Source: Selaginella moellendorffii (Eukaryota; Streptophyta; Lycopodiopsida; Selaginellales; Selaginellaceae). From it: a stretch of 64,000 nt of DNA. Made by a program: the position numbers and the translations under genes. The notes beneath the pieces are model-generated. The model was given only the letters and a program-made list of their open reading frames with translations, had not been told where the DNA came from and searched no databases. The stretch is from assembly GCF_000143415.4 (NCBI RefSeq), contig NW_003314333.1:882108-946107 (forward strand), read 5' to 3'. This document shows, piece by piece, positions 32,816 through 45,528 of the stretch. Every line of letters starts with the position of its first letter. The first letter of the stretch is position 1.

Positions 32816-33560
32816 CTAGGCCCCTCTCATAAATGCTCTACTTCTTGTCTGCATTGACAAGGCAAAGGAAAAGCAAAGTGAAAAAGAGGATGAGCAGGAA
32901 CAGCATGTAGTGGATGGAAAACTCCAAGCCAAGCCAAGCAGCAATGCCAGTGCAGTGGAAGAAAATGGAAATAGATTGATGAATGAGAGGAACTGACCTT
33001 TCCCATCCTACCTTGCACTGCCGCAGCGATAGCAGCAGAGGGAGTAAGAGTACACTGCATTCGTCCTGTCGAAACAGCGGCTCTTTCGTCCACTCGTCAC
33101 CACCATCTATGTAGATAGATACAAGCCAGGAAAGAAAATCAGATCAAACGAGCACTTGCAGTAATCAAATCCAGAAAATTACTGACCTCGACAGCAGGGA
33201 AAGTGATCTCGACAAAGCAACAAGCCGTTTGTTCCTTGCGGCGGAGCAAGGGAAGAAGTCTGCAAATCTGCAAAGCACGACAGGGATTTGAGGAGCTCCG
33301 ACGGGGTCAGTTCAGGTGTGGCCCAATGATAATGTAATCTAAAGCAAAACAAGGAAGAAAAGCACACACTTATCACAGAAAAAGATCGAAGAAAACCCGG
33401 ACGAACAAGAAACCGTCCAAAGCAAAAGCCAGCCGTCCTCACCTGGCTCGTCCTCAATTCTTATATCCTGCTTCGCCTGCGGCCAGAGGACAAACTTCGT
33501 CAATCTTTTGGTGTCGCCCATCATTACAACACTACCATCCCAGGCTTGAAACAAATGCAC
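32816..33560 (-). CDS. Tentative small multi-exon gene, unrecognised
   Basis: The minus strand shows four candidate exons. From ATG 33560: 'MHLFQAWDGSVVMMGDTKRL' and 'TKFVLWPQAKQDIRIEDEPG'. Then about 33345-33184: 'WATPELTPSELLKSLSCFAD' and 'LLCRDHFPCCRG'. Then, after a GTCAGT...CATAG intron, 'DGGDEWTKEPLFRQDECSVL' and 'LLPLLLSLRQCK'. Last, a short exon ends in TAG at 32816. The second to fourth exons join in phase. The first join is not resolved (the phase is off by one with the best acceptor). No family recognised. It lies just downstream of the bHLH gene on the same strand, so it could also be part of a long bHLH 3' UTR. Confidence 0.33.
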
Positions 33561-34013
33561 AAGTAGACATTCAAGACAAATTTCAATGGCAATCTCAATC
33601 CAACCAGATCACCCACAACTTACAACACGGACCGCCACCACGCTGCCCCAAGTCAAGCCTGTATAGAACGCGACAACAATTCCCATTTGCCATACAAAGA
33701 GCTGTAAATTTGTAGACGACACTTACACTGAGCTTTCTGGAGCCTCCCCAATACCTCCCACAAACAACACTTTCGAAAGCTCTTCTCTTCTTTGCAGCAC
33801 AGTTTTTTTTTCTCTACAGCTTAAAGACACCACCACCACTCTCCCTACAACAACAGCACAGCACGAAATTCCGGAACAGCTCAGTAACGAGGCGTTTAAA
33901 ATCAAAACATACCAACGAAAAATTCCATCCCTCATGAGGCTAGTTCGTGTTGGCGCACTCTCGAAACTCAACTCGGACCCCACCGATATAAAAACTCTTC
34001 TCGGCCCGGGGAC
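33561..34013. other. Spacer downstream of the bHLH gene
   Basis: No supported gene here. It would contain the bHLH 3' UTR and the promoter of the tentative 32816-33560 gene. The 86-codon minus frame at 33723-33983 has no family resemblance. Confidence 0.5.
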
Positions 34014-35213
34014 TTATAAGATGCATCCTATCAGCTCCTGCATAACGTTTCTAAGATCCCCCTCAGAAGTACGAGTTACATCTGTCGCCTGCAAGACAGA
34101 GTTCCAAAAGGCGGCTTAAGAAAAGTGTTAAAAAAACTGAAAAAAACATATGGGATGGGTCACTTACACAAGCATGTATGATGAGCAATCGTCGGTTGTC
34201 ACTCGTATCGGTTATCTGCACATTCCTCACGTCCATTCTGAGCATCTGGATCACGCAGCTGAATATCCTCGACAGCAAATTCGGCCTCGCGCTCGCGCAG
34301 ATTGTGATGAAGGCGTCGGCACCGCACAGATTGAAAACCACGTTGGAAGATGACAAGGTCCGGAAGCTCGAGTTGCTGCCTCTCTGAGTGACGAGTATCT
34401 CCGAGTCGGAGACCATCTTGTTCTTCGCCTTGTCTCCGTCACCGCTAGCCTCGGATTGCTGCAAGGCGCTCTTCGCCTTCTCGGACTTTTTCTTGAGAAG
34501 TCTTTGCATCTTCTGCTCCAGCGACTTGATATAGGTGATGGCCTCGTCCACAATGGTGGATTTGTCGGCCTGTTGCAGCAATGGAAAAAACCACTCATGA
34601 TCGTCAGCAATCTGGGCTATCAGAGGAGAAGAAAAGCGCGTACCTTGGATGGAACCTTGGGTAGCATCGAGTGTAGAGTCACGAACATGCTTCTCATCTT
34701 CTTGCGCCTCTCTCGCTCCGTCCAGATGTGGACTTCGTGGTCGGGCTCGCCCATCTTGGAAGGGCTGCTGCACAGCGGCGAGGCGGCGCCACCGGTTGTG
34801 GTGTCCTGGACGGAGTGGAGGCTGCCGCAATCGCTATCGAGCCTCTTTTCTTTCGCCGTGTTCTTGGAGCTGGCCGCCATGTCCACCACTTCGAGAGGAC
34901 GCTTGACGCCTTTGTGGAGATGATAGTCCAAGCTGGAGGAGTCGCCCACGGCCTTGCTGGGGAACTGGGAGAAATCCGATGGAGCACGAATCAGGCAGTC
35001 CGGCTCAATTTTGCAATGGCTGGATCTTGCGACGAGGCCGCTCATCTCTATGGCGCTGTCGTGCTGCTGCTGCGGCGCCGCCGAGAGCGATTCGACCACG
35101 CCAAAGCGCTCGGGATACATCCCCCAGTCTCGGATCCGCGCGTCGGCGTCATAGCGAGCGGTGGAAAACTCCGGCACTATCGTGGAGAATGCAGGCAGTA
35201 TGCAGCTCGCCAT
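34014..35213 (-). CDS. bHLH transcription factor, ZHOUPI/bHLH95-like
   Basis: Exon 1 from ATG 35213 ([18 protein letters not shown]; an upstream in-frame ATG at 35282 is possible) contains a disordered N-terminus. The basic region and helix 1 read '[20 protein letters not shown]' then 'SMLPKVPSK'. This [13 protein letters not shown] basic region is characteristic of the RGE1/ZHOUPI (bHLH95) type. A short intron follows, then '[20 protein letters not shown]' (loop, helix 2), a Lys-rich stretch, and an ACT-like C-terminus ('[20 protein letters not shown]', '[20 protein letters not shown]'). The last exon gives '[20 protein letters not shown]' and stops at 34014. Conserved His, Glu and Arg of the basic region are present, so E-box DNA binding is expected. 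It is a nuclear dimeric regulator. Confidence 0.88.
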
Positions 35214-35665
35214 GGCCTTCTTCTGGAGATTTTCTATCGGGAAATGCCTGGATCGATCAAAATATCGAGAATGCAGCAGCAAGAAACAAGATTATGGCGG
35301 CGTCTGATCAGATCGAACCTCTTCTTCGCGAAAAGAAGACGACGATCGATTCGAAATCTTCGCGTCGATGCCGCTGCAGTGCTGCAGAACGAAAGGCGCT
35401 GCGCCGCAGCGAGCAATGCCGACACAAGATTGCGCTACAAGCTCGAATCAGCAACGCTTGAATCGGCAAAGAGAGAAAGAAGATCTAAAAGAGACACTAG
35501 TCGCGAAGAACAAAAGAAGAAAGCGCCATCGCCCAAAGGAGCTTTCCCTAGGCCAAAACAAAGAACACGATCTCTTAAAAATCTCATTACGTACGCGCCC
35601 CAGAGTACGGACACTGGAACTTACCAAAGGTCAAAAGAAAGAGTTTAATCTGGGCGGTAGAACCA

Positions 35666-36437
<772 letters not shown>

Positions 36438-36524
36438 CTGTAGAAGGAGAACGTAAGCTTCTATTTCTTACTGCAAAAACGACTGCCATCGAATGGAGAT
36501 TTTTTCTTTGGAAAGTTTTGTGTC

Positions 36525-38117
36525 TCAACTAGGAGGAGCCTGCGCTGCAAAATCCGGGTACCTCTCTTTCGTCAAGCCGTGAAGCCACCGAGCAAAGACC
36601 CCGTCCTTGGCTTCGGTGGAAGCAATGTGGGGATAGATCACCTCGGTCTTAAACTCGGCAATTTCCTTCTCGAACGACTTTAGCGAGACCTCTTCGTGGC
36701 TTCCCGCGAATCTCTGGTTATACGCAGTGTACAAGCACTCGTCGAGGAAGAGGCCGAGCTCCGGTGCCATTGGAACTCCGATCTTCGTGTCCCTGAAAGT
36801 TTCCGAAACTTAAAGAGACAAGAAAGAACGAAGAACCAAATCTTACCTCCGAAAGGCTCTCTCGAAGATGGTCTCCGGAGCATCACCTCGCATCACCGCC
36901 ACGGCCAGGCCGATCATCTTGCGGATCTGGTGAAGCATGAAGCTCTGGCCGATCACTGTGCACCGGACAAACTTACAGCCTTGGATCGTGAAAACTTCGC
37001 CGGCCTCGTACGAGGTGATATACCGCTGCGTGCTTGGATCCTCCGGCTTGACACGGCACGTAAAGTTGTGGAAGTAGCGAGTCCCAACGTAGTTTTGGAG
37101 GATCTTCGTGAGCTTGGCTCGCTCCTCGTCACCGAAAGTGAATCCGGTCTCGAGATCACTGCTTGTGCAGGTGCAAGTCGGAGTGAATCTGCCGGTGGTA
37201 GTGCCGGTGGTGGAAGTGGTGTCTTCCTCTACATCCTCGCTGGTGATAGCTTCTCCCAGATTGTCTCCCGGATTGGCTGCTTCGATGGTCGGGCTCTCGA
37301 CTCGGTGGGAGGCCGGATCCAAGGCGAAAACCGGAAGAACATACTCGTACCTCCGCCTGTCGCAGAGATTCTTGGCACTAAACGTTCCTGTCACCCTCGT
37401 GAATCCCAGCACCCGGATCTGCTTTGGGAGATGGGAGTTGACACGCTCCACAAAGCCAGGCGGATCCACGAAGAACCTCCCGGACACCACTTGGCCTGCG
37501 GCACTGACTCCCTTGTCCGTCCTCGCAGCTCTCGCCCAGTCGATCTTCCTGGGGTCCCCGAAAGTTGACTCCGCGATGGCACCCGCCTTGAACAGCGCTT
37601 CCTCGAGATCGCCCTCGATGGTCTTGCAGCCTTTGTTGCGCTGCATCCCCTGGTAGCCATAACCACTGTAAGAAACGAAGATGGCGATCTTTCTCTTCTT
37701 GTAGCGCGCTGGCTTCTTGGCGTCTCTAGTTTCCCTTGTATCCTGGGAAGCTCCTTGCGAAGCTTGTACTCCATCAGGAACAAAGGCAGCGAGATCATCT
37801 TCGTCTATCTTCTTTCGTTTGAGCCCAGCTTTTTCTTTCTCAATCTCCTCTTCTTTGCCGAGAGTTTCTTCTTTCGCAACCGCTACTATTTCCTCCAGCT
37901 CCCCGCTACCTATTTCTTTCTGGAGATCCACACTTTCTTCCCCAGTACCTCTTAAAGAATTTGGGGCATCAGCGGGAGTAGAATCCCCCTGCTGCTGCCC
38001 CTCTTCTATATTTCGGACCTTTAGCTCCATCCCTTCTGCTATTGCCTCTCTTCCAACCGCTGGGAAGCTTTCTTCACTGGAAATTGTAGCAATGCCGTCG
38101 ACTGCGCTCGAATCCAT
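36525..38117 (-). CDS. PUS1: tRNA pseudouridine synthase (TruA/PUS1 family)
   Basis: Exon 1 begins at 38117 with an acidic 130-residue extension. The catalytic domain follows: 'KIAIFVSYSGYGYQGMQRNK', 'WARAARTDKGVSAAGQVVSG' with the catalytic Asp in ARTDKGVSA, 'RVLGFTRVTGTFSAKNLCDR' then 'RRYEYVLP', 'YVGTRYFHNFTCRV' and 'VIGQSFMLHQIRKMIGLAVA', all signatures of TruA/PUS1. A Ser/Thr-rich insert (about 280-310) separates the two halves, as in eukaryotic Pus1. A short intron (about 36847-36793) leads to exon 2: 'DTKIGVPMAPELGLFLDECL', which stops at 36525. The enzyme isomerises U to psi in tRNA and some mRNA. It shares a 222-bp divergent spacer with PIG-U. Confidence 0.92.
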
Positions 38118-38339
38118 CGATTTTCTCTACACTAGACCATGGATTTCCACCAGCGCTGCTTCTGGCGCATACCTGGGAGTGCTGTGATTCAGCCGATCTC
38201 CGCGTACCAGACCGCCACACCGCACATTTCCCTAGAACCCTAGCCTTCCTTAAACCCTAACCAAATATAGCTCCACATCTGACCGTTGGATTTCCGCTAA
38301 ACCAAACGTCGAGATCCTAGAACCCTAAAATGCTGTGCC
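38118..38339. promoter_or_regulatory. Divergent PUS1 / PIG-U promoter with telo-box motifs
   Basis: The 222-bp spacer contains AAACCCTAA (38252-38260) and further 'gaaccctag' and 'gaaccctaaaa' copies near 38235 and 38322. Telo-boxes mark plant housekeeping and translation-related promoters. Confidence 0.6.
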
Positions 38340-40352
38340 ATGGTTTTGCAGGGGAGGAGATCGTTGGCGATATGGGGCGGAATAACGCTCGCCGCGATCG
38401 CGAGGCTGCTTTTACTGATGTCAGGCGCTTCCGCGCGGCTCAGTCGATCGGTGGAAATCGCTACTCCGGTCACTAGTCTCGTTCGATGTAAGGCTGATTG
38501 CTTGATCACGATGAGCTACATTTTCATAGATATTTCCAGTGGAGGAGGGATTTTGGCTCAAGAAGCTGGGATTGTCTCCTTATGCCGGTGAGAAAACACT
38601 TCCTTGTTCCATTTTTCTCTAGCTTGCTAGTTTGCTACAGGATCTGTTTATCATGGATCTCCATTGCTGCTGGAAATCATCGGTCCGCTTGGCGCAAATA
38701 GGTGAGAGGATATTTCCAAATTTTTCTCAAGGAAAAGCCAACGTTGTCTCGCTGTGACAGCCCCATTCTTTTTCTTCTTTCGGATTTCGCTACGGCTCTG
38801 TTGATAATTCTCATTGGAAAGCGTCTCTCCGCTGCTCGCGATCACTACACTCGTCTTCTGGAGCTGCCAATACCTTCCCAAGGCAAGAGAAAAGTAAGAT
38901 TGGAACATTGGAATCACATATTCCATGCTTTTTCTTACAGGTGAAACGCTTGACATTGGAGAGATAGCCGCGCTACTCTATCTTTTTAATCCCTTCACAG
39001 TCTTTGTCTGTGTTGGAGGATCGACGTCGTCTTTCGAAAGCTTCGTTGTATGCTTGGCTCTCTACGCTTCGTTAGAAGGTGCGGCATATCAAACGTTGGA
39101 ATTTATTTTCTTTCTTTCGAAACCATATTTTTCTATGCAGGAAATGCTCCGCTTGCTGCTTTTGCGTGGGTGATGGCTTCGCACTTCGCAATGTATCCTC
39201 TTGTTCTGTTAATTCCGGTAACTTCACGCACTTTCGATCTAGCAACTCACATTCTTTGCGTCTTCTTTTTGAAGATCGCGTCGGCGCTGTGTTGCGGACC
39301 AGACAAGCCCCGCTCCAAAATATTCAGGCTAAAGTCTTCAGAATCTCTGAAGTCCTCGACCAACGTTCAATGGCAAAAGCTCTGGAGCTTTATCCTCTGG
39401 TCAGCCGTCTGGTCGTCTTGCGTACTGGGATTGTGTAACCGGATTCTTCGTCACGATGGAGGTCTCGGAGAAATGCTAAGAGAGTAAGCGTTCTTTTTTT
39501 CTCGCTCGTTCTCTTTGGTCGCTTTGAATAAAGCTTTACATCTTTTGCAGGACGTATGGCTTCATTTTAACTGTCAAAGATCTCACTCCAAACATTGGAG
39601 TGTATTGGTACGTAGTCCTTTTGTTTTCTTACTACAACTACCTCGCTTCCTCAATCCTTGCTTTCAGGTACTTTTTTACCGAGGTGTTCGACTTCTATCG
39701 GTCATTCTTCCTCATGGTGTTTCATGGCAACATATTTTGCATGATAGCACCACTGTCTATATGCTTCTATCACCGACCGATTTTCCTTTCTTTTATTTTA
39801 ATGGCGGTTGTCTCGACTCTAAAGTCTTACCCCTCGGTAAGATGTCTCCTTGCAACTTAAGCGTTCTTATATTGCTTTGCTCAGGTTGGAGACGCGGCGT
39901 TGTATTTGGGACTGATGGGCCTTTTTACTCACGAGCTCTCTGGTCTGTATTCCTTTGGATTTGGATCAGAGGTTTATGGAATTTTTGCTTCAGATTTTAA
40001 GTACGCGTTCCTTCTCCTCAATTCCTACATTTGCGTTGCAGCTCTTGGGCCCGTGATGTTCAACCTATGGATTTGGAGGGTATTTATTTCTTTTCTTGTT
40101 CATCAATAATTTCATGCCTCTTTCTTCTTTTCCTTCTTTTCTTCAGGGAACAGGAAATGCCAACTTCTATTTTGCGACTGCTTTGGCCTATGCGTTTGTC
40201 CAGGTAAACGCGGTCTTTCTTTGCTAAGCTAGCTAAAGGAAACTCGGCAGACAATTTTGATCGTTGAAAGCGTCAACTCGATGCTACGCTTCGAGCGAGG
40301 CCTCAAGCTGACAATCAAAACAACACTGTCAAGCTCTAAGAAAGACAACTGA
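38340..40352 (+). CDS. PIGU: GPI transamidase subunit PIG-U (CDC91), multi-exon membrane protein
   Basis: Part of the ER complex that attaches GPI anchors to proteins. Exon 1: 'RSLAIWGGITLAAIARLLLL', then 'VEIATPVTSLVR'. Next come 'LEEGFWLKKLGLSPYAG' (family box EGxWLK..SPYAG), 'SVYHGSPLLLEIIGPLGANR', 'PILFLLSDFATALLIILIGK', 'GETLDIGEIAALLYLFNPFT' and 'VFVCVGGSTSSFES', 'GNAPLAAFAWVMASHFAMYP', a series of hydrophobic exons, 'GTGNANFYFATALAYAFVQ', and finally 'TILIVESVNSMLRFERGLKL', stopping at 40350-40352. Every join I checked is in phase. Expected to span the ER membrane about eight times. This is the intact copy; broken ones lie at 54.1, 56.3-57.7 and 59.6-59.9 kb. Confidence 0.93.
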
Positions 40353-40864
40353 AAACCTGTGAGTTACTACAACTTTTACATATTTTTATTGTTTCAAGTG
40401 GCCAACAGCTTTTAGAGGCGGCGATCTTAGCACACCGAATTGGAGATCACTGACGTTAAGCCTTGATTGCTGCCATAAGTTAATCCATATGTGCATAGTA
40501 CTTGCTACTTGCTATAAACGATTTGCTATGCTCATTGTTAGAAATAGTATATAAAAACCACCAGACAATTCTGTGGGCAATACATGGCATCTTTAAATTG
40601 GACAGTGCCTGCGCAGAGACACAACTGATTTACTTTACATTCAAGCTATCAAACGGAACATTTCAGTCTCTATCAACTTTGGCCGAATGAAGTTAACGTG
40701 GATTGTTGGGGTCGCAAGCAGAGCCATGCTGTGAGGGATTGACGATAAGGTTTCTCTTCTTTGAATATTTCCATGTCCACACGTTATGAAGAGGATATTG
40801 TCGTTTAAAAGCGAGCTTCATCGATCTGCTTGATTATTTTTTTCTTCTTTTTCCACTTCGAAGA
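40353..40864. other. PIG-U / neprosin spacer
   Basis: No gene. Part of it (about 40640-40720, containing 'aactttggccgaatgaagtt') recurs diverged at about 59505-59600, so the spacer belongs to the duplicated cassette. Confidence 0.6.
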
Positions 40865-41795
40865 ATGTCAGAAACAGAAGCATTGCTGCTGATGGTATGC
40901 TTCTTACTTGCTCACGCAGCAGCAGATCTCAATGAGGAGATGAGAGATTTTCTCCGAGACGTGAATCCTCCGTTTGTCATAAATCATACGGTTTGTTTTT
41001 TCGTTTTCAGATCCTTGTGAACAGTTATCAAATCGAGACATCATCCTCTGCGTCCCAATTAAAAATCAACTGTCTCTAAGAAACCAGACACTGCAGCTTC
41101 GGGTAAGTTGTCCAACATGGATGAAAACTAATGATTTCTCGTCTAGCCTGCTCAAATGATGAGCAAACAAGAGCACAATGGATCAGAAAATTCCGGTCAG
41201 CTGTTTGGTTTAGAAGTTGGATCGTGCAAGGAAAACACAATACCGGTGTTGCACACTTCGAATACCATAGTCGCAAGATTTGATTCTGTGAGGAAGCTAA
41301 CCAAAAAACATTCCTCTGGAAAAAATCGAGTGCCATTGGCTGATGAAGAACCTGGCGTAGAAACTCATGAGGTACTACAGTAATCTAGCAGGATCTGATC
41401 AAAACTCTCAAGAGTTGACAATACTTTGCATGATCACGACAGCATGGCTACAACCAGTTGAACGGCAACTTCCAAGGGATGGAAACAACTATAAATGTTT
41501 GGGAGCCATACGTGGAACAAACTTCCGAGTTCAGTCTGTTGCAGTTGTGGATTATCTCAAACAAATTAGGCCCAGGTACTCCATAACACCATCCTTGCCA
41601 CAGTGAAGCAGGATGGCAGGTGTGTTGAAATTTAGATGTTTCTATACTGAACCTTGCTTGAAGGTTTATCCTAATTACTATGGAGGAACTGGGCCTCGAC
41701 TCTTTGTCTACTGGACGGTAAATCAGATTGGTAATAAAACCTTTTATAAGCGTTGTCAATGGCAGGCTGATGGCTACAGAAATCAAGAAACTAGG
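40865..41795 (+). pseudogene. Neprosin-family gene, N-terminal part, interrupted
   Basis: Exon 1 (40865-40990) encodes a signal peptide (MSETEALLLMVCFLLAHAAA) and 'FLRDVNPPFVINHT', the start of the neprosin activation peptide. Exon 2 (from 41025) reads 'LSNRDIILCVPIKNQLSLRN'. Exon 3 reads 'QLFGLEVGSCKENTIPVLHT'. Exon 4 reads 'GNFQGMETTINVWEPYVEQT' and 'SEFSLLQLWIISNKLGP'. Exon 6 reads 'VYPNYYGGTGPRLFVYWT', then 'ADGYRNQET'. Here, where paralogues continue TGCYNL, homology ends and unrelated AT-rich DNA begins. The linking exon at 41575-41620 (expected EAGWQ) is also out of phase. The matching C-terminal half lies in the same orientation at 53100. Neprosins are secreted proline-cleaving endopeptidases. 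Confidence 0.8.
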
Positions 41796-43620
41796 AAAAA
41801 TATCACAAGCAATCTCTCATGCTAGTAATCTCCATCAACACATTGTGACTGGACTCATGCTTAAGGATTAGCATGAGGCCTTATGCTAAAGTGCTAAAAA
41901 GATTTTGATTTGTCTAGTTTCTTGATGGTAATCTTGCTCAAATGTCTGTCCATGGGACAAGTAATATTATTATCAAGGAATTGGCAAAAACACCCCATCC
42001 ATTCCTAAGTGTGAGGCTTTATGCTAATAACCTCCTATAGAATTACCTCCACTGCCCCTTTCTTACGAGTCCTCATGCTATTAACCTCCTATAGAATTAC
42101 TTCCATTACCCCTTTCACTTAGCATGAGGCCTTACACTAGGATCCATTCTCTCCCATTTCAAAAATATTTTAAGTAATTCTAATAAGTTCTTTCATGTTT
42201 CTAGGCCTAACAATCTAAAACACTTCTACATGAGTCCATCAAAGTGAAAAGAGGCTGCAACTCCACATAACCACAAAAGTGGACATTAGAGATACAAGAT
42301 GATGATCTAGTGTTGGTGGATCTTACCAACCCAAATAGTCCAATAGTCTATGGGATTGTCATCAAAGAAGAGGAGATTCTTAACAAAGACATGAACAAGG
42401 AAGGAGGGCCATTTATACAGAGCTTCAAAAGACATTCATCAGGAATATTGTTCAAGACTCAGAGTTTATTCTGTCAACTACAATATAGTTTGCAAAGAAG
42501 GAATTGATACAACCTTCATTGCTTATGGAATCCTCAAGGACAGACTAACTTTGTCAAGAGCATTGTTGTTGTGGATAGTCAACAATAGGATTCTAATTGA
42601 GAGACTTTTTGATTAGAGGGAAATAGAAAAATTGGAGCATCCATTCCATGACCTCTCCAACTACAATCCAAATGATAAACATAATGTCAATCAGGTTGTT
42701 GATGATAAACATACATTAAGCAATACATCCTCATTAACATCAACGTCCAATGATTAGGAGAGTGAGGATGATGAAGACAAGGTACAACACAATGATAATG
42801 AAGAGGATAATAGTGAGACAAAAAGTGACAAGTGATAAAATTCAAGACAAGAGTCCTTCCTCATCATGAAAAGAAGAAGAAAATGATGATGAACCACCAC
42901 AGAAGAGGATTAGATGTAAACTTTGGAGCAAGGTTGCAAGCAATAATGCATGGACGAGCCAAGGACAAAAACCTCCATACAAAGCAAGAAAAAAAAGTGT
43001 CACACAATAAATAAACCAAAAGATGGTAGAAATGAAGGCTCCAAAAAGAAGAGCAAAAGGGTGAAATGATGACAGCACAATTACAATAATAGGGGTGAAA
43101 AAAAAGACTAATGTCGACAAGACACCCTTGTTGAAGTACAAGCACTACTACTTCAATGATCAAACAATCTACAAACTCCTAATGTCTTGGTGCATCATTG
43201 ATGCAACTCTTTGTTCACAATACCCTCAAAGAGCTAATGATTGTATAAGAGAACTCAATGGATCTAGGTGATGCAATCCCAATCACTATGGACAAGGATG
43301 GTTAGACATTTGTCGAAAGGATAGGCAAGGAAACAACAAAAAATCCAACAGTCAAATTCATTGTCATGTCTAGGCGGCACTTGACAAAAGCAATGCAAGA
43401 GATCTCTTTTGATCTAATATACACGAAGAAGATGCAGGCAAAATTCTCAATATGATACTTCTAAATCATGAAGGGGTCAACACCACAGGATACCATTATT
43501 GAGATATCCAATCTTGTGAACCAGCATAAGAGTAGCCTCAATGACAATCTTGTACATAGTCGCCACAACTAGAAGAGTGTAAGTGACTAATTTTTCCATT
43601 CTACTTTAGTTATTTAACCA
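41796..43620. repeat. AT-rich decayed element, left part of insertion
   Basis: Contains several short open stretches broken by stops ('LVDLTNPNSPIVYGIVIKEE' at 42310; 'TVKFIVMSRRHLTKAMQEIS' near 43345) and acidic and Lys-rich runs (42720-43020). They look like remnants of one long coding region of an unidentified transposon. Two direct copies of a block starting 'cctcctatagaatta' lie 55 bp apart (42031 and 42086). Nothing intact is present. Confidence 0.45.
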
Positions 43621-43679
43621 CACCTTTGACCACTTGGAGGAGTCTTATTCACAACCTCCATAAGTTCAATTCAGAATTT

Positions 43680-44800
43680 GGGATTTGCTAGATCCAAGAA
43701 TGGCATCTATGCTACTTAACTTTTGGACTTGGTCCAAGTGCTTCACATGTTTGATCCCATGATCAACACCCCAAGGTACCACCAACATATTAGCCCGTTA
43801 CGCTAAGGCCATGCTTATTCACTTTGGTCACATTGGTGGTCCAACACTACTTGCATCGCAGTCCCATCTCTCAAAGACTGGGCCATCTGTCTATGAAAGA
43901 CCATCTAAGATCCATTCCCTAGTATCCCACTACCACTGGAACAAAGCCCACAAGCCCGACCACTAAGTTCCACTGTCCTTTGGGACTTCCTTACCACATG
44001 ACCATATCCTTGGTCACTACACTAAAGGACCATTCCTCTTCCTTTCCATAGTCTAGGACTTTAGGACAATATTTTGGAACATCATGGCCTTATGTAAGCC
44101 TCATGGGTACTCTCCCCACTTTCTGCCTTTGGGTGCTCTAACTATGGGCTTAGAGTGAGGTTCCGTTTAGCCACGCCAGATATCCAAGTAGGTAGTGCCA
44201 CCCACGCTTGGACTGGGAGCATCAACCATTCAATCTCCCGGGGGAACTAAAGCCGGCTCTTGAACACTTTACCAAGTTACCCCCCTTATCAATTTGTATT
44301 CACTTTAGCTTTGGACTTCCCAGTGGTTATCTCATCACCCAACAGCTCAGACACCATCTCGGGTCCATCTCGGACTCCATCTCAGGTCCATCTTAGACTC
44401 CATCTCAGGTCCATCTCGGGTCCATCTCGAACTCCATCTCAGACTCTATCTTGGGTCCATCTTGGACTCTATCTTAGGTCCATCTCGGACTCCTTCTTGG
44501 ACACTTTCATATATCATGTGTTGGTCCTCTTGTGTCCCTTTTCTAGAGACTCCTTTATTGCTCACTTCATGCTTGTTCTTCAAACACTTCGTTGGGAGTT
44601 CCACTCCCACTCTCGACCTTTCAAGTTGGAGTTTTTAGTCCAAACATGTTATGCATATTTGGCTTTCGCTTTAGCCACTACCACATGGCACACTTTTGGC
44701 TCCATTTTGGGGCTTAGGGATTTGTGTCTCACAACTCTACCACCCATAGATGAATTTCGATGTCTTCATCGAATGATAAATTATTTTATAAAGTAATACT
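43680..44800. mobile_element. Satellite-bearing non-autonomous element
   Basis: A unique part rich in 'cca' and 'ggtcc' words is followed at about 44355-44505 by a degenerate array of ctcggactccat/ctcaggtccat units. The unique part immediately before the array ('ggctcttgaacac') resembles that of the insert in the Ty3/gypsy protease ('gctgctcttgagcac', about 9160). Probably the same repeat family, AT-drifted here. Confidence 0.45.
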
Positions 44801-45528
44801 AGTATGTATTACCCTTTCCATCCTTGGCACCTAGCCAATATTCGTCAATTGTTTGACACTGAAGGCTCATTATGCCTTGTCCATCCTCCAAAAAGCATAA
44901 TCTCTCTAACATAAAGACTCGATCGACCACCTATGGTGGTTCTCTCCCTTTCATTGGTTTAGTTTTTACTAAATCTATTTGAGATGCTTCCTCTATCTCA
45001 ATCCCATTACTTATTCTTGAATAGTCTCAACTTCTATTGATATAACCATTTCACTTTAGAACTTTTGACAAAAATTCAACAGTCAAAAAGGAAACTTTGT
45101 TACATCCATAGATGTAGTTTAATATGCCAACTATAAAAGCAAGAAATCTAAAAGATATCAATCAAATGAAGTACCTACATGGCTGCTTGTAAATAATCAA
45201 ATAGAAGAGAAGGAAATGTTTTAAGAGAGACACCTAAGCTCAGGCTAAATACATATATATGGATTTACTATATATGACTATACCTGAATTTAAAATAACT
45301 GAAATAATAATAATTATGCCTTTTTAAACTAAATTTCTTAAATAAACTTAAATATGGATTGTTGTGCACTCAACGTCGTCAACACATTATCTATGCCGTT
45401 TCCCTTACTGTCACCAATAGAGAATCCAGTCACCTACCAAAGGAAAACCAGAATCGTAAGACTCCCTTTGTATCAAAGTCTAGCTGAATCGCACTTGGAA
45501 AGCCTCCTTTACCACTAAATACTAGTGA
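44801..45528. other. AT-rich spacer 3' of the NTPase gene
   Basis: No ORF or known element is recognised. It would include the 3' UTR of the minus-strand NTPase gene. Confidence 0.5.

Noticed and set aside
40353-40700. Possible additional PIG-U exons after 40352
   Set aside because: The frame stops cleanly at TGA 40350-40352 after the expected C-terminal motif, and the following sequence is spacer.
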